This document shows, in pieces, positions 25,873 to 35,134 of a stretch of 64,000 nt of DNA (position 1 is the stretch's first letter; every line of letters starts with the position of its first letter). Both the position numbers and the translations under genes were made by a program. Source of the stretch: Bacteroidales bacterium (lineage in GTDB: Bacteria > Bacteroidota > Bacteroidia > Bacteroidales > UBA932); assembly GCA_012522855.1 (NCBI GenBank), contig JAAYJQ010000012.1:167476-231475 (forward strand), read 5' to 3'. Below the pieces are notes generated by a model, which was not told where the DNA came from, did no database searches, and saw only the letters and a list, made by a program, of their open reading frames with translations.

Positions 25873-26955
25873 ATGAAAATCGGCATTCTGACTTTTCATA
25901 TCGCCCGTAATTACGGTGCCGTGCTTCAATGTTACTGCTTGACGGAAACGTTGAAGCGGCTGCAACACGAGGTTAAGGTGATCGATTACAGGCCTGTCTA
26001 TCTCGTGAAAGCCCACTCCCTGTTCCGGAAACAGTGGCTGAAACATCCGCTTTCCCTGCTTCGCTTTTTCATTTTGTTCCCCTCCGCCCTCTTGAGACGC
26101 AGGAAATTCGATCATTTCCTTGCATCTCTTCCGCTGCAATCCCTTGCTTTCAAGAGTCCCGACAATGATTTCGATGCGTTCGTGTTCGGAAGCGACCAAA
26201 TCTGGAACAAATTGATTTGCAATGGGTTTGACCCTGTTTATTTTGCCGGGGAAGCCGCATTCGAAGGCAAATTGAAAATCGCGTACGCGGCCAGTTCAGG
26301 CCACGTTCAGCTGACCGATCGGGAACAGGAGACGTTCTTGCGGTACATGCAGCGTTTCGACGCTCTGGGCGTCCGGGAAACGAGCCTGCAAGATTTTTTG
26401 CAGCGTCACGGCATTCCGGCTACCCTTACGGTAGATCCTGTCGTGCTGGCAGGCAGGCCCGTGCTGGATGCGATCGCGGATAAGGCTCCTGCGAGACGCG
26501 GAAGGTATGTGCTTTGCTACGAAGTGAGCCCGACCCGAAAGGTCAGGTCTTTCGCGCGTCGGATCGCGCGGGAATTGGGATGCGATGTGCTGCCCGTGGC
26601 CCGCGGAGAGTATGCCTCGGGCAGGAAATGTGTTTCTCCGGAAGCGTTCATCGCGCTGTTCCGCGATGCCGCCTTCGTGGTCTCTTCTTCTTTTCACGGG
26701 ATGGCGCTTTCCCTGATGTTCGGCAAATCGTTCTACAACATTTCCGTCAATGACCAGCAGGATGAGCGGGTTCGCTCCTTCCTCTCGGTCGTGGGACTCG
26801 AAGGTCGCTTGATTCGGCAGGAATCCCAGATCCGTCTTCAAGAAGCGATTGACTACGATTGCGTATGGAAGCAGATCGAAGGTCTCCGAGCTTCTTCGCT
26901 TGATTTTCTGAAAGAAGCCCTCCGGTCCAAACGGGTTTCAAATCCCATCACCTAG
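25873..26955 (+). CDS. Polysaccharide pyruvyl transferase family protein
   Basis: 360 residues. It opens with MKIGILTFHIARNYGAVLQCYCL, and FVFGSDQIWNK and SSSFHGMALSLMFGKSFYN are the core motifs of the family that transfers pyruvate from PEP to make pyruvate ketals on surface sugars. The pairing with an F420-hydrogenase-like Fe-S protein is typical in Bacteroides capsule loci. The next gene follows after one base. Confidence 0.9.
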   Translation: MKIGILTFHIARNYGAVLQCYCLTETLKRLQHEVKVIDYRPVYLVKAHSLFRKQWLKHPLSLLRFFILFPSALLRRRKFDHFLASLPLQSLAFKSPDNDFDAFVFGSDQIWNKLICNGFDPVYFAGEAAFEGKLKIAYAASSGHVQLTDREQETFLRYMQRFDALGVRETSLQDFLQRHGIPATLTVDPVVLAGRPVLDAIADKAPARRGRYVLCYEVSPTRKVRSFARRIARELGCDVLPVARGEYASGRKCVSPEAFIALFRDAAFVVSSSFHGMALSLMFGKSFYNISVNDQQDERVRSFLSVVGLEGRLIRQESQIRLQEAIDYDCVWKQIEGLRASSLDFLKEALRSKRVSNPIT

Positions 26956-26956
26956 C

Positions 26957-27967
26957 ATGAAACTCTCCATTATCATTCCCATGTACAATGCGGAGCCGTA
27001 CATCCGCAAATGTCTTGCATCCTGTCTGGATCAGGATCTTCCGTTTACGGAATATGAGATCGTCGTGGTTGATGACGGAAGCGGCGACGGCGGCCCGGCC
27101 ATCGTGGAGGAGGTGGCCGCAGTGGCGGCATCTGAGGGGAAGGCTATGGTCCGAGTCCTGAGCCAGGCGAATGCCGGACAGGGGGCGGCCCGGAATCGAG
27201 CGCTGGAAATTGCCGAGGGTGACTACATCTGGTTCGTGGATGCGGACGATTGGATCCGGTCCCGATGTCTGGCGGAGTTGCTTTCATTGGCTGAAGGTTT
27301 CGACGTATTGGCTTTCGGCGCGACGAACTATGCGGTTTCGGAGGGGAACCTTGTCGCACAGGACGTTTTTTCCTATCCGGAAGATCGTGTCACGACGGGC
27401 CGGGAACACTTTATCCGGGTGAACGAGCGCGTCAAGGTTTGTCCCCCTTTCTATCTGTTCCGGCGAACCTTCCTGCTGGATCATTCCCTGCGGTTTCCTG
27501 TAGGCCTTTTTCATGAAGACGCGCAGTTTACACCGGAAGCGGTGCTGTTAGCCGGCCCGATGCGGATCACGCGGGGGACGTATTACGGCCGCCTGATCCG
27601 TGCGGGTTCCACCATGCAAAGCCTCAACTTCAATCGCATCCGGAACCTCCACAGCGTCGCGGCCAACCTTATGGAATTCAAGGTCTCACAGAAAATGGAC
27701 ACAACCCTGGGAAGGGCATTCGACAGTTACCTCTCGAACATCGTCAATCAAAGCAACAAACTGGTCTTGCACTTCTCCCGGATTGCCCCGGAGCGGAGAG
27801 AAGAACTGTTCCGGGAGCAGAACGCATGGGTGGCCGGGCTCCCCTGGCTGCCGGGGGTGCTGTGCAACAGCATGCAGCTCAAATATCGGCTGGAAGGTTG
27901 GCTGTTCAGGATTTTTCCGCGCAAGATGATGCAAATCTACCGTTTCCTGCTTTTTTTCAAAGGCTGA
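26957..27967 (+). CDS. Family 2 glycosyltransferase
   Basis: 336 residues. MKLSIIIPMYNAEPYIRKCLASCLDQ and VVVDDGSGDGG form the nucleotide-binding half. WFVDADDWIRS is the DxD motif and LFHEDAQFTPE the acceptor-side region. The C-terminal part resembles WfgS/WfeV-like capsule transferases only in a general way. It probably shares a transcript with the pyruvyl transferase; one base separates them. Donor and acceptor cannot be assigned. Confidence 0.9.
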   Translation: MKLSIIIPMYNAEPYIRKCLASCLDQDLPFTEYEIVVVDDGSGDGGPAIVEEVAAVAASEGKAMVRVLSQANAGQGAARNRALEIAEGDYIWFVDADDWIRSRCLAELLSLAEGFDVLAFGATNYAVSEGNLVAQDVFSYPEDRVTTGREHFIRVNERVKVCPPFYLFRRTFLLDHSLRFPVGLFHEDAQFTPEAVLLAGPMRITRGTYYGRLIRAGSTMQSLNFNRIRNLHSVAANLMEFKVSQKMDTTLGRAFDSYLSNIVNQSNKLVLHFSRIAPERREELFREQNAWVAGLPWLPGVLCNSMQLKYRLEGWLFRIFPRKMMQIYRFLLFFKG

Positions 27968-28053
27968 CGGTTCTTCGTCCCGCTTTGCATTCTTCGAATC
28001 GATTCTTTGGCACGATTTTGGAGGAAGGAAAGCAACATTTGATGCCGTAGACG

Positions 28054-28067
28054 CATCAATATTGATG
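28054..28067. promoter_or_regulatory. 14-bp perfect palindrome upstream of the outer-membrane barrel gene
   Basis: CATCAATATTGATG is perfectly self-complementary and lies 27 bases before the ATG at 28095, next to an AT-rich GCATTAATATTATTATCC stretch. It could be an operator; no regulator is known for it. Confidence 0.4.
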
Positions 28068-28094
28068 GAAAAACAGCATTAATATTATTATCCT

Positions 28095-28709
28095 ATGAAA
28101 AAAATCTTTGCTGCCGTTTTAACCGCATCTCTGATGCTCATCGGTACTTCCGCTTTCGCTCAGTTTTCCGCAGGCGCCGGCTTCATGAATTCTTCGCTCA
28201 ACGACGGAAAAGAATCTTCGGCACTGAATGGCTTGTTCGCCGGTGTCTCCTACAACATCCCCCTTGCGGGCGGTTTGGGAGTTGCCCCCGGTTTCTACTA
28301 CTCTTTCCTGACCAAGAAGGATTCCGGCAATCTGGGCACTTTCACCTACGCGGGTGATCGGACGGACATGTATTTGACGGTTCCGGTGGATCTCAACTAC
28401 GGAATTCAGATCGCGGACGGTTTCAAGGCGCTCCTCTTCGCCGGTCCGGCCTTTTCGTATGGGCTTTCTTCCAAGACGAAGGTTTTCGGAAGCATCGGTG
28501 ATTTCTCTGCCGGTTCCACGAGAGATAATTACGGCAATGAGGACTACGGCCGCATCGATGTGATGCTCGGCGGCGGTGTCGGGGTTGAACTCGAGGACAT
28601 CGTCCGTTTTACCGTGGGCTATGACTACGGCATGATGGATCTCGACAAGACGGATGCAGGCACCCTTCACAGAAGCCAGTTGCATGTCGGCGTGGCTTTT
28701 CTCTTCTAG
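28095..28709 (+). CDS. Small outer-membrane beta-barrel protein
   Basis: 204 residues. The signal peptide MKKIFAAVLTASLMLIGTSAFAQ is followed by alternating beta strands and ends in Phe (LHVGVAFLF), as expected for an eight-stranded porin-family/OmpA-like barrel. GLFAGVSYNIPLAGGLGVAPGF is a typical strand pair of this Bacteroidetes family. Specific role unknown. It appears monocistronic: a palindrome precedes it and a bidirectional terminator follows at 28742-28769. Confidence 0.85.
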   Translation: MKKIFAAVLTASLMLIGTSAFAQFSAGAGFMNSSLNDGKESSALNGLFAGVSYNIPLAGGLGVAPGFYYSFLTKKDSGNLGTFTYAGDRTDMYLTVPVDLNYGIQIADGFKALLFAGPAFSYGLSSKTKVFGSIGDFSAGSTRDNYGNEDYGRIDVMLGGGVGVELEDIVRFTVGYDYGMMDLDKTDAGTLHRSQLHVGVAFLF

Positions 28710-28741
28710 AACGTTATTGGTTAGTTAGTTAATAATATGGG

Positions 28742-28769
28742 TGCGGCCGGGCTGTGAAGTCCGGCCGCA
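28742..28769. terminator. Bidirectional terminator between the barrel gene and the PUL
   Basis: TGCGGCCGG and CCGGCCGCA form a 9-bp GC-rich stem, followed by TATTTTAT on the + side. It lies between two convergent genes (stops at 28709 and 28786) and can serve both. Confidence 0.75.
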
Positions 28770-28785
28770 TATTTTATCGCACGTT

Positions 28786-31188
28786 TCAGAGTTTCAGCGT
28801 GAGGTTGTGAACCCCGGGGGAATAGGGAATATGCGCCCGCTTCCCGGTTCCGGAGTAGAGGATCGTAAGGTGGTAGACCGCCTCGCGGAATTTCCGTGTG
28901 ATCTTGAAGCTTTTGAAGGATTTGGGAAGACAGGGTGCGATGGTAAGCCCGTCATACTCCGGCCGGATGCCCAGCAGGTACACGGACACGGCATACCAAC
29001 TCCAAGCCGCGGTTCCGGTCAGCCAGCTGTTTTTGCCTTCTCCGGGTTTCGCAGCGTCTTTTCCGGCTACCATCTGGCAGTAGACATAGGGTTCTACTTT
29101 GTGGAGCGCCTGGTCTCCGACACAGGCCGGCGAGATCTTGCAGTAGTGCTCCCAGGCATCATCCGGTCGCTGCGCAAGCACTTCCGCAATGATGATCCAG
29201 GGATTGTTGTGGCAGAAGATCCCCGCGTTCTCCTTGTATCCTTCCGGGTAAGAAGAAATTTCTCCGTATTCAAGGTAGTAGCGCGAAAATGCAGGTTGGT
29301 TGAGAACAATGCCGTGCCTGCTGTCCAGCCACTTCTTGACGGAGTCCAGGGCCTTGTCACACATTCCCTGCTCCGCTCCGATCCGGGCCATGGCACACCA
29401 ACCCTGACTTTCGATGAAGATTTTTCCTTCTTCGTTCGTATGCGATCCGACTTTTCTTCCGGCGAAGTCGTACGCCCTGAGAAACCATTCGCCGTCCCAA
29501 CCGAACCGTTCGACAGCTTCGGTCATATTTTCGATGGACCGGACGACCTCCCGGAGGTATGCCTCGGGGATCTTTCCCCGTAATTGAGGTTGGCGGAGCA
29601 GCTCCAGATACTCTTTCCCGACCGCAACGAACATGCCGGCGATCATCAAAGATTCCGCGCGGCTCCCTTCCTCCCGGTAGTCGGTGGTTTGGAAGGATTC
29701 GTCCGGATTTTCGGAAAAACAGTTGAGGTTGAGGCAGTCGTTCCAATCCGCCCTGCCGATCAGCGGGAGGCCGTGGGGTCCGAGATGGTCCGTGACATGC
29801 CGGAAGCTGACTTGGAGATGATGGAGCAGGCTCTGTTCGCTGCCTTCAACCTGGTCGAAGGGCACGCGCTCGTCAAGGATTGTAAAATCGCCGGTTTCTT
29901 TGAGATAGACAAGGGTGCCGAATAGCAGCCAGAGGGGGTCATCGTTGAAGCCCGAGCCGATTGCATGGTTTCCGCGTTTGGTGAGAGGCTGGTACTGGTG
30001 GTAACAGCTTCCATCCGGGAATTGCGTTGCCGCAAGGTCCAGAATACGCTGTCGCGCGCGTTCGGGGATCAGATGGACAAAACCGGCCAGATCTTGGTTG
30101 GAGTCCCGGAAGCCTATGCCCCGGCTGATCCCGCTTTCGAAATAACTGGCGCTGCGGCTCAAGTTGAAGGTTACCATGCACTGGTATTGGTTCCAGATGT
30201 TCACCATCGTGTCCAGTTCCGGTACTTCGCTTTCAACCGAGAAATTGGACAGAAGATCGTCCCAATAGGCGCGGAGCGTTTCAAAGGCGGCATCCACCTT
30301 GTCCGTGGTGTCGAAGGCCTTTTGTAAGGCATATGCTCCCTCCTTGTTGAGAATTCCCGGTTTGAGAAATTTCTTCCCTTCGGGATTCTCGACATAGCCC
30401 AGCAGGAAAATCAGGTCTCTGGACTCGCCCGGTGCCAGTTCGAGGTTCAACTGGTGTGCCGCTGCAGGACTCCAGCCGTGGGCGATTGAACCGCTCGATC
30501 GGCCCCTGTACACCGCATCCGGCGCTTCGAATCCGTTGTACATGCCCAGAAAAGAGTTGCGGTCCGTATCGAAGCCGTCGATCTCCGCATTGACCCAGTA
30601 GAAGGCATAGTGGTTCCGTCGTTCCCGGTATTCCGTCTTGTGGTAAATCGCGCTCCCTTCCACCTCCACCTCTCCCGTGGAGAGGTTCCGCTGGAAGTTC
30701 TCCTGATCTTTTTCCGCGTTCCAGAGGCACCATTCCACAAAGGAGAACAGTTTGAATTCCCGCGTGTCCTTACCCTCGTTGGTGAGGGTCAGTTTGTGAA
30801 TTTCACAGCGGGAATCCGGTGGAACGAAGAACAGAACCTCTGCCTTGAGTCCTTCGCGGATCCCCGTAATTTTCGTGTAGCCGAGTCCGTGACGGCACTC
30901 ATAGAAGTCCAGCCGGGTTTTTGACGGCTTCCATCCGGGATTCCAGATGGTATTCCCTTCTTTGATGTAAAAATATCTCCCTCCGCTGTCTGTCGGCACC
31001 CCGTTGTAGCGATATCGCAGGATGCGGCGGAACTTCGCGTCCCGGAAAAAGCAGTATCCGCCGGCAGTATTCGAGACGAGTCCGAAGAAGTCTTCGGTTC
31101 CGAGATAGTTGATCCAGGGCCAGGGTGTTGTCGGCGATGTAATGACGTATTCCCGGTTTCGATTGTCGAAGTGGCCGTATTCGTTCAT
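28786..31188 (-). CDS. GH94 cellobiose phosphorylase
   Basis: 800 residues from ATG 31188, which overlaps the transporter stop by four bases; the track extension to 31617 is a shadow of the transporter gene. The N-terminal [19 protein letters not shown] and the catalytic Asp in [11 protein letters not shown] identify a GH94 phosphorylase closest in pattern to cellobiose phosphorylases (about 810 residues). Reaction: cellobiose + phosphate gives alpha-glucose-1-phosphate + glucose, in the cytoplasm (no signal peptide). It is the last gene of the mannan PUL, where it would process Glc-Glc units from glucomannan. It is not usual in the Bacteroides fragilis mannan cluster that I know. Confidence 0.92.
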   Translation of the reverse strand: MNEYGHFDNRNREYVITSPTTPWPWINYLGTEDFFGLVSNTAGGYCFFRDAKFRRILRYRYNGVPTDSGGRYFYIKEGNTIWNPGWKPSKTRLDFYECRHGLGYTKITGIREGLKAEVLFFVPPDSRCEIHKLTLTNEGKDTREFKLFSFVEWCLWNAEKDQENFQRNLSTGEVEVEGSAIYHKTEYRERRNHYAFYWVNAEIDGFDTDRNSFLGMYNGFEAPDAVYRGRSSGSIAHGWSPAAAHQLNLELAPGESRDLIFLLGYVENPEGKKFLKPGILNKEGAYALQKAFDTTDKVDAAFETLRAYWDDLLSNFSVESEVPELDTMVNIWNQYQCMVTFNLSRSASYFESGISRGIGFRDSNQDLAGFVHLIPERARQRILDLAATQFPDGSCYHQYQPLTKRGNHAIGSGFNDDPLWLLFGTLVYLKETGDFTILDERVPFDQVEGSEQSLLHHLQVSFRHVTDHLGPHGLPLIGRADWNDCLNLNCFSENPDESFQTTDYREEGSRAESLMIAGMFVAVGKEYLELLRQPQLRGKIPEAYLREVVRSIENMTEAVERFGWDGEWFLRAYDFAGRKVGSHTNEEGKIFIESQGWCAMARIGAEQGMCDKALDSVKKWLDSRHGIVLNQPAFSRYYLEYGEISSYPEGYKENAGIFCHNNPWIIIAEVLAQRPDDAWEHYCKISPACVGDQALHKVEPYVYCQMVAGKDAAKPGEGKNSWLTGTAAWSWYAVSVYLLGIRPEYDGLTIAPCLPKSFKSFKITRKFREAVYHLTILYSGTGKRAHIPYSPGVHNLTLKL

Positions 31189-32885
31189 GGTTGCGCTTCT
31201 TTGAGCCAGGCCTTGACCGTCTTGCCCCAGGGTTTGATCACGTCGTCGCTCCAGGGACCTTCCGTGGAAGCGGCCGGGGTGAACATGGAACAGGTCCCGT
31301 CCTCGGTGGATTTCAGAACGGTTCCCTCTACCCGCAATCCGGGCAGTTCGTGATCCGGGACGCCTTTCTCCGTGTCTTTGAACAAGATGAACGCAAGTTC
31401 GAGAATCAAGATCGCTCCTATGATCAACAGCAGTGTTCTGGCGAGTCCGTTGCCCTTTCCGCCCCCTTCTTCCACGGTTTGTTCCGTTTGTGGCCGGTCG
31501 GAAGTCAGTCCGCGTTTGTCGGCCAGGTCGGCTTGAATCTTTTCCATGCGTTGTGTGGTCAAGGGATAGAAGAAGATGGCCAGGACGGCCACGAGAGCCA
31601 CGAGGGCGGGGATCCAACTCATCAGCAACTTAAGGCCGAAGACGGCCTCAGGGGTCTGTACGGCGCCGGCTGCGGTGTTGTAGCCGAACAACCCCAGCAA
31701 CCACATCACGGCCGCCCCGCCCACGGCGCCTCCGAATTTCTGGGCCATGGAGGCGGAAGAGAAAATCAGCGCGGTCGAAGCGGTTCCGTCCCGTTCCTCC
31801 GCGAAATCGCTGACATCCGCGTACATGCTCCAGACCAGCGGGGAGATGATGCCCGTGAAGATGCTGATGACCACCTGCAGCGCCAGCATCCATCCGTACC
31901 CGCTCCGAGTGAGGGGAACATAGAAGAACGCGATGCTGAGCGCGATCAAGGCTGCGAAGGAGAACAGATAGGTGTTTCTCTTGCCCAACGCATTCGCGAT
32001 CGGCACGGTCAGGGCGACCCCGATCATGTTGCAGATCTCGCCGACGGACAGGAACAGTCCCGCGTAGAACAGGAAACTAAGTTTCCCGAACTGCAGGTAG
32101 ACGTCCGGTCCGATCACATCGTTGAAGAAGTAGGCTGCCGTGCTGCCGCGGACGGTGTTGAACAGGTTGGAACACAGCGCGGCGCCAATCAGGATCCACC
32201 AGGGGGCGTTCCGCAGCAAAGACTTCAAGTCGCTGCCGACGGAGGCTGTTCCGACGGTGTGCAATCTCTCCCGGGTCAGGCGGAAGCAGAGCAGGAAGAG
32301 AATCAGACACACGGCTGATACCACCATCATGGTATGTTGCCAGCCGGCGGGGGAGTCATAGCCCCCCAGCACCTTGCAGAGGGGTTCCCAGCAGAACAGG
32401 GCGAGGAAGCCGCCGCCGTAGGCAAAGAACATGCGGAAGGAACTGAGCACGGTTTTGGACTTGGAGTCGTCTGTCATGACGCCCAGCATGGCTCCGTAGG
32501 GAACGTTGATCCCGGTGTAAACCGTCATCATCATCAAGTAGGTGACGTAGGCCCAGATCAGTTTGACCGAAGGAGAGGCGGCCGGGGTTGTGAACAAAAA
32601 GACACCGCTCAGCGCGAACGGTACCGCCATTAGAAGCAGGTATGGCCTGTACTTCCCCCACTTCGTCCGGGTCCGGTCCGCAAGTATGCCCATCATGGGG
32701 TCGCTGACAGTGTCCCAGATACGGGTAACCATCAGCAGCAGGGCAACTTGGTCCAGGCGCAGGCCGAAAATGTTGCTGTAAAAGAAGGGGAGATAGTAGG
32801 AAAAGATTTTCCAGTACATCGAGGAAGCCATGTCCCCGAAGCCGTAGCCGATCTTCTCGCTGAGCGAGGTCTTGATGTAGCCCAT
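31185..32885 (-). CDS. GPH-family disaccharide:cation symporter with extra C-terminal membrane segment
   Basis: 566 residues. The first ~460 are a glycoside-pentoside-hexuronide carrier: [19 protein letters not shown] at the start, [30 protein letters not shown] as the signature loop, and about 12 helices. After [19 protein letters not shown] there is an unusual extension with a 13th helix ([21 protein letters not shown]). A roughly 60-residue tail with a WSDD-IKPWGK region follows and would face the periplasm. It probably imports mannobiose and mixed disaccharides for the cytoplasmic epimerase and phosphorylases. It is coupled to GH94 (4-base overlap) and lies 3 bases after GH130. Confidence 0.9.
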   Translation of the reverse strand: MGYIKTSLSEKIGYGFGDMASSMYWKIFSYYLPFFYSNIFGLRLDQVALLLMVTRIWDTVSDPMMGILADRTRTKWGKYRPYLLLMAVPFALSGVFLFTTPAASPSVKLIWAYVTYLMMMTVYTGINVPYGAMLGVMTDDSKSKTVLSSFRMFFAYGGGFLALFCWEPLCKVLGGYDSPAGWQHTMMVVSAVCLILFLLCFRLTRERLHTVGTASVGSDLKSLLRNAPWWILIGAALCSNLFNTVRGSTAAYFFNDVIGPDVYLQFGKLSFLFYAGLFLSVGEICNMIGVALTVPIANALGKRNTYLFSFAALIALSIAFFYVPLTRSGYGWMLALQVVISIFTGIISPLVWSMYADVSDFAEERDGTASTALIFSSASMAQKFGGAVGGAAVMWLLGLFGYNTAAGAVQTPEAVFGLKLLMSWIPALVALVAVLAIFFYPLTTQRMEKIQADLADKRGLTSDRPQTEQTVEEGGGKGNGLARTLLLIIGAILILELAFILFKDTEKGVPDHELPGLRVEGTVLKSTEDGTCSMFTPAASTEGPWSDDVIKPWGKTVKAWLKEAQP

Positions 32886-32888
32886 GGC

Positions 32889-34049
32889 TTATTGAAGTTT
32901 TAGGTTTTTGTCAATCAAGGCGTTGAGCCGCTCCACTGTCTTACCGGTCCGGAATCCGTCAGGCTCGGTGTTGAGGCAGTAGTCGACCAGGCGGTCGACC
33001 GTTGAAGTAGCGACATGCATCCGGGAGTCGCAGGAGGCGTAATACAGGAATAACTTTCCGTCCGGATCGGCGATCCAGCCGTTGGAAAACAGGACGTTCA
33101 TTACATCGCCTACATATTCCCCGCCCTCCGGAGCCATGAAGAAACCCGCGGGGCGCGCGGTGACCCGGGACGGATCTTCAAGGTCGGTCATGTAGAGATA
33201 CAGGACATACCGGAGCCCGCTCGCGCAGGAGCGTACGCCGTGCGCGAGGTGCAGCCAGCCCTGCGGGGTTTTGATGGGTGCCGGGCCTTCGCCGTTTTTT
33301 GCTTCCATGATCGTATGGTAATGCTGTTCGTTGAGGATGGTTTCACTCTGCACTTCCGCGCGGGTGATGTCGTCGGTCAGGGCCCAGCAGATCCCCGCCT
33401 TGGTACCAGTCTCGATGAAGCCATCCTGCGGGCGTGTGTAGAGGGCATATTTCCCATTGACAAATTCGGGATGGAGGACGACGTTCCGCTGCTGTGTACC
33501 GCTGACCAGGTCCGGAAGCCGTTCCCAATTCTCAAGATCATGGGTGCGGGCGATTCCGCAGGCAGCCACCGCCGCCGAAAGATCTCCGGGCAGCGATAGG
33601 TCTTTCCGTTCGACGCAGAACAGTCCGTAGATCCAACCGTCTTCATGCCGGACCAGCCGCATGTCATAGATATTTGTCGCCGGTTCGCCGTATTCCGGCA
33701 TCGTCACGGGACGGGGGCGGAAGCGGAAATGGTCCACGCCGTTCGGGCTTTCCGCGACGGCGAAGAAGGATTTCCGGTCGGCGGCTTCCACCCGTGCCAT
33801 CAGGGTATACCGATCGCCCAGTTTGATCGCCCCGCTGTTGAACACCGCGTGGATGCCGAATCGCTCCATGCAGTACGGATTGGTATCGGGGTTGAAATCG
33901 TAGCGCCATTCCAACGGAGCATGATCCGCCGTCAGCACCGGGTACCGGTAGCGCTTGTAAATGCCGTTTCCTTCGATCGCTTCATTTTCCCGCTCCAGCA
34001 GCGCTGCGTGGCGGCTGCGCAGCAACGCAACTTTTTCCTTGAATTCCAT
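32889..34049 (-). CDS. GH130 4-O-beta-mannosyl-glucose phosphorylase
   Basis: 386 residues from ATG 34049 (MEFKEKVALLRSRHAALLER); the stop of the GH26 gene overlaps this ATG. The sequence follows GH130 subfamily 1: PVLTADHAPLEWRYDFNP, GIHAVFNSGAIK, ARVEAADRKSFFA and NIYDMRLV with the presumed catalytic Asp. The characterised Bacteroides homologue converts 4-O-beta-D-mannosyl-D-glucose + phosphate to alpha-mannose-1-phosphate + glucose. No signal peptide, so cytoplasmic. It works after the 2-epimerase at 47982-49181. Confidence 0.94.
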   Translation of the reverse strand: MEFKEKVALLRSRHAALLERENEAIEGNGIYKRYRYPVLTADHAPLEWRYDFNPDTNPYCMERFGIHAVFNSGAIKLGDRYTLMARVEAADRKSFFAVAESPNGVDHFRFRPRPVTMPEYGEPATNIYDMRLVRHEDGWIYGLFCVERKDLSLPGDLSAAVAACGIARTHDLENWERLPDLVSGTQQRNVVLHPEFVNGKYALYTRPQDGFIETGTKAGICWALTDDITRAEVQSETILNEQHYHTIMEAKNGEGPAPIKTPQGWLHLAHGVRSCASGLRYVLYLYMTDLEDPSRVTARPAGFFMAPEGGEYVGDVMNVLFSNGWIADPDGKLFLYYASCDSRMHVATSTVDRLVDYCLNTEPDGFRTGKTVERLNALIDKNLKLQ

Positions 34050-35134
34050 TATCTTACGAGTTGAATATGATCTTGTTCGATCCATCGCGCGAAATCTCCG
34101 GCATTCGGTTCGCCCGGAAAAGGCGCATAGTAATGCTTCCTCATGTCCGGTTCGCTTGCGTTTCGCCAGGTGAGCACGTAAGCCACCGGAAACCCCTTCA
34201 GGCCGGGGGAAAGCATGCCGGTCCAGTAGTCAGCCTCCGGAATGCCTTCCAGTCCGGTTTCGGTTACGGCGAGTATCTTGCCCCGTTTTTTGCAGGTTTC
34301 AGCCAAGGAAGCCAGACAATTCCGCATCTCGTCGATGTAGGTTTGTTTCGGCTTGTTCGCATTCGCATAGCAGTCGACCCCGATGATGTCCACATAGTCA
34401 TCACCGGGATAACGCTCCTCCCAGTTGTCGAAGATGCCGCTGCTGTTGGGAGAAATTGCCCACGTCAGTTGCGTCAGCCCCCGCTCTTTCATCAGGTACG
34501 AATAGGTCATTCTCCATAATGCATTGTATTCGTCGGGGGTGCACAGTTTGCCTCCCCACCAGAACCAGCTCCCGATGTGTTCATGCCAGGGCCGGAAGAT
34601 CAGGGGAAGGGGCTGCACGTCCTCCGTTTTCCAGGTCTCTAGATAGTCGGCGACACGTTTCAGCCACTCACGGAACAACGCGTGCTTTTCTCCCCCGGGA
34701 AGAATCGATGCCACCACTCTGTCTGAACTGACATCCCACGCGTCCCCGCCGGTGAGCGGATTCCGTAGATGCCAACTGACGGAAACGATCCCGCCCCGCG
34801 CGACATGCTTTTCCGCGGCTCGGCGCATAAGCGCGAAATCATTCCCGTCCAGATTGTTTGCCGACCCGAGCTCGATCCCCCCCAGATCCAGTCCCAGAAT
34901 GTAAGGATATCCGCCTGCAACGGCTTTGACATCGGAACGCTCAAGCAGGGTGTCGGCATCTTTCGTCGCGTTCCAGTCGTGTCCGTACATGAGGTCGTCC
35001 TGGTGGCCGTATAGAATTTTACCGGAAGCGGCAGCGTCCCGGAGTGTCGCTTGGATCTCCGATCCTGCGGATCCGCAACCGCAGACGAGTGAGGTCACGG
35101 CCAGAATGGTGAAAGTAATATTGTCAAGGCGCAT
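34049..35134 (-). CDS. GH26 endo-beta-mannanase, lipoprotein
   Basis: 361 residues. The signal MRLDNITFTILAVTSLVCGC has a lipobox. The catalytic acid/base Glu is in FRPWHEHIGSWFWWG and the nucleophile Glu in AVTETGLEG, both in the GH26 consensus context. It cuts internal beta-1,4-mannosidic bonds. It resembles ManA of the Bacteroides mannan cluster, which releases mannobiose. The start overlaps the GH5 stop region by 11 bases. Confidence 0.93.
   Translation of the reverse strand: MRLDNITFTILAVTSLVCGCGSAGSEIQATLRDAAASGKILYGHQDDLMYGHDWNATKDADTLLERSDVKAVAGGYPYILGLDLGGIELGSANNLDGNDFALMRRAAEKHVARGGIVSVSWHLRNPLTGGDAWDVSSDRVVASILPGGEKHALFREWLKRVADYLETWKTEDVQPLPLIFRPWHEHIGSWFWWGGKLCTPDEYNALWRMTYSYLMKERGLTQLTWAISPNSSGIFDNWEERYPGDDYVDIIGVDCYANANKPKQTYIDEMRNCLASLAETCKKRGKILAVTETGLEGIPEADYWTGMLSPGLKGFPVAYVLTWRNASEPDMRKHYYAPFPGEPNAGDFARWIEQDHIQLVR

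Noticed and set aside
31189-31617. N-terminal extension of the GH94 ORF
   Set aside because: The extension overlaps the transporter gene in another frame; the family starts at [15 protein letters not shown] (31188).
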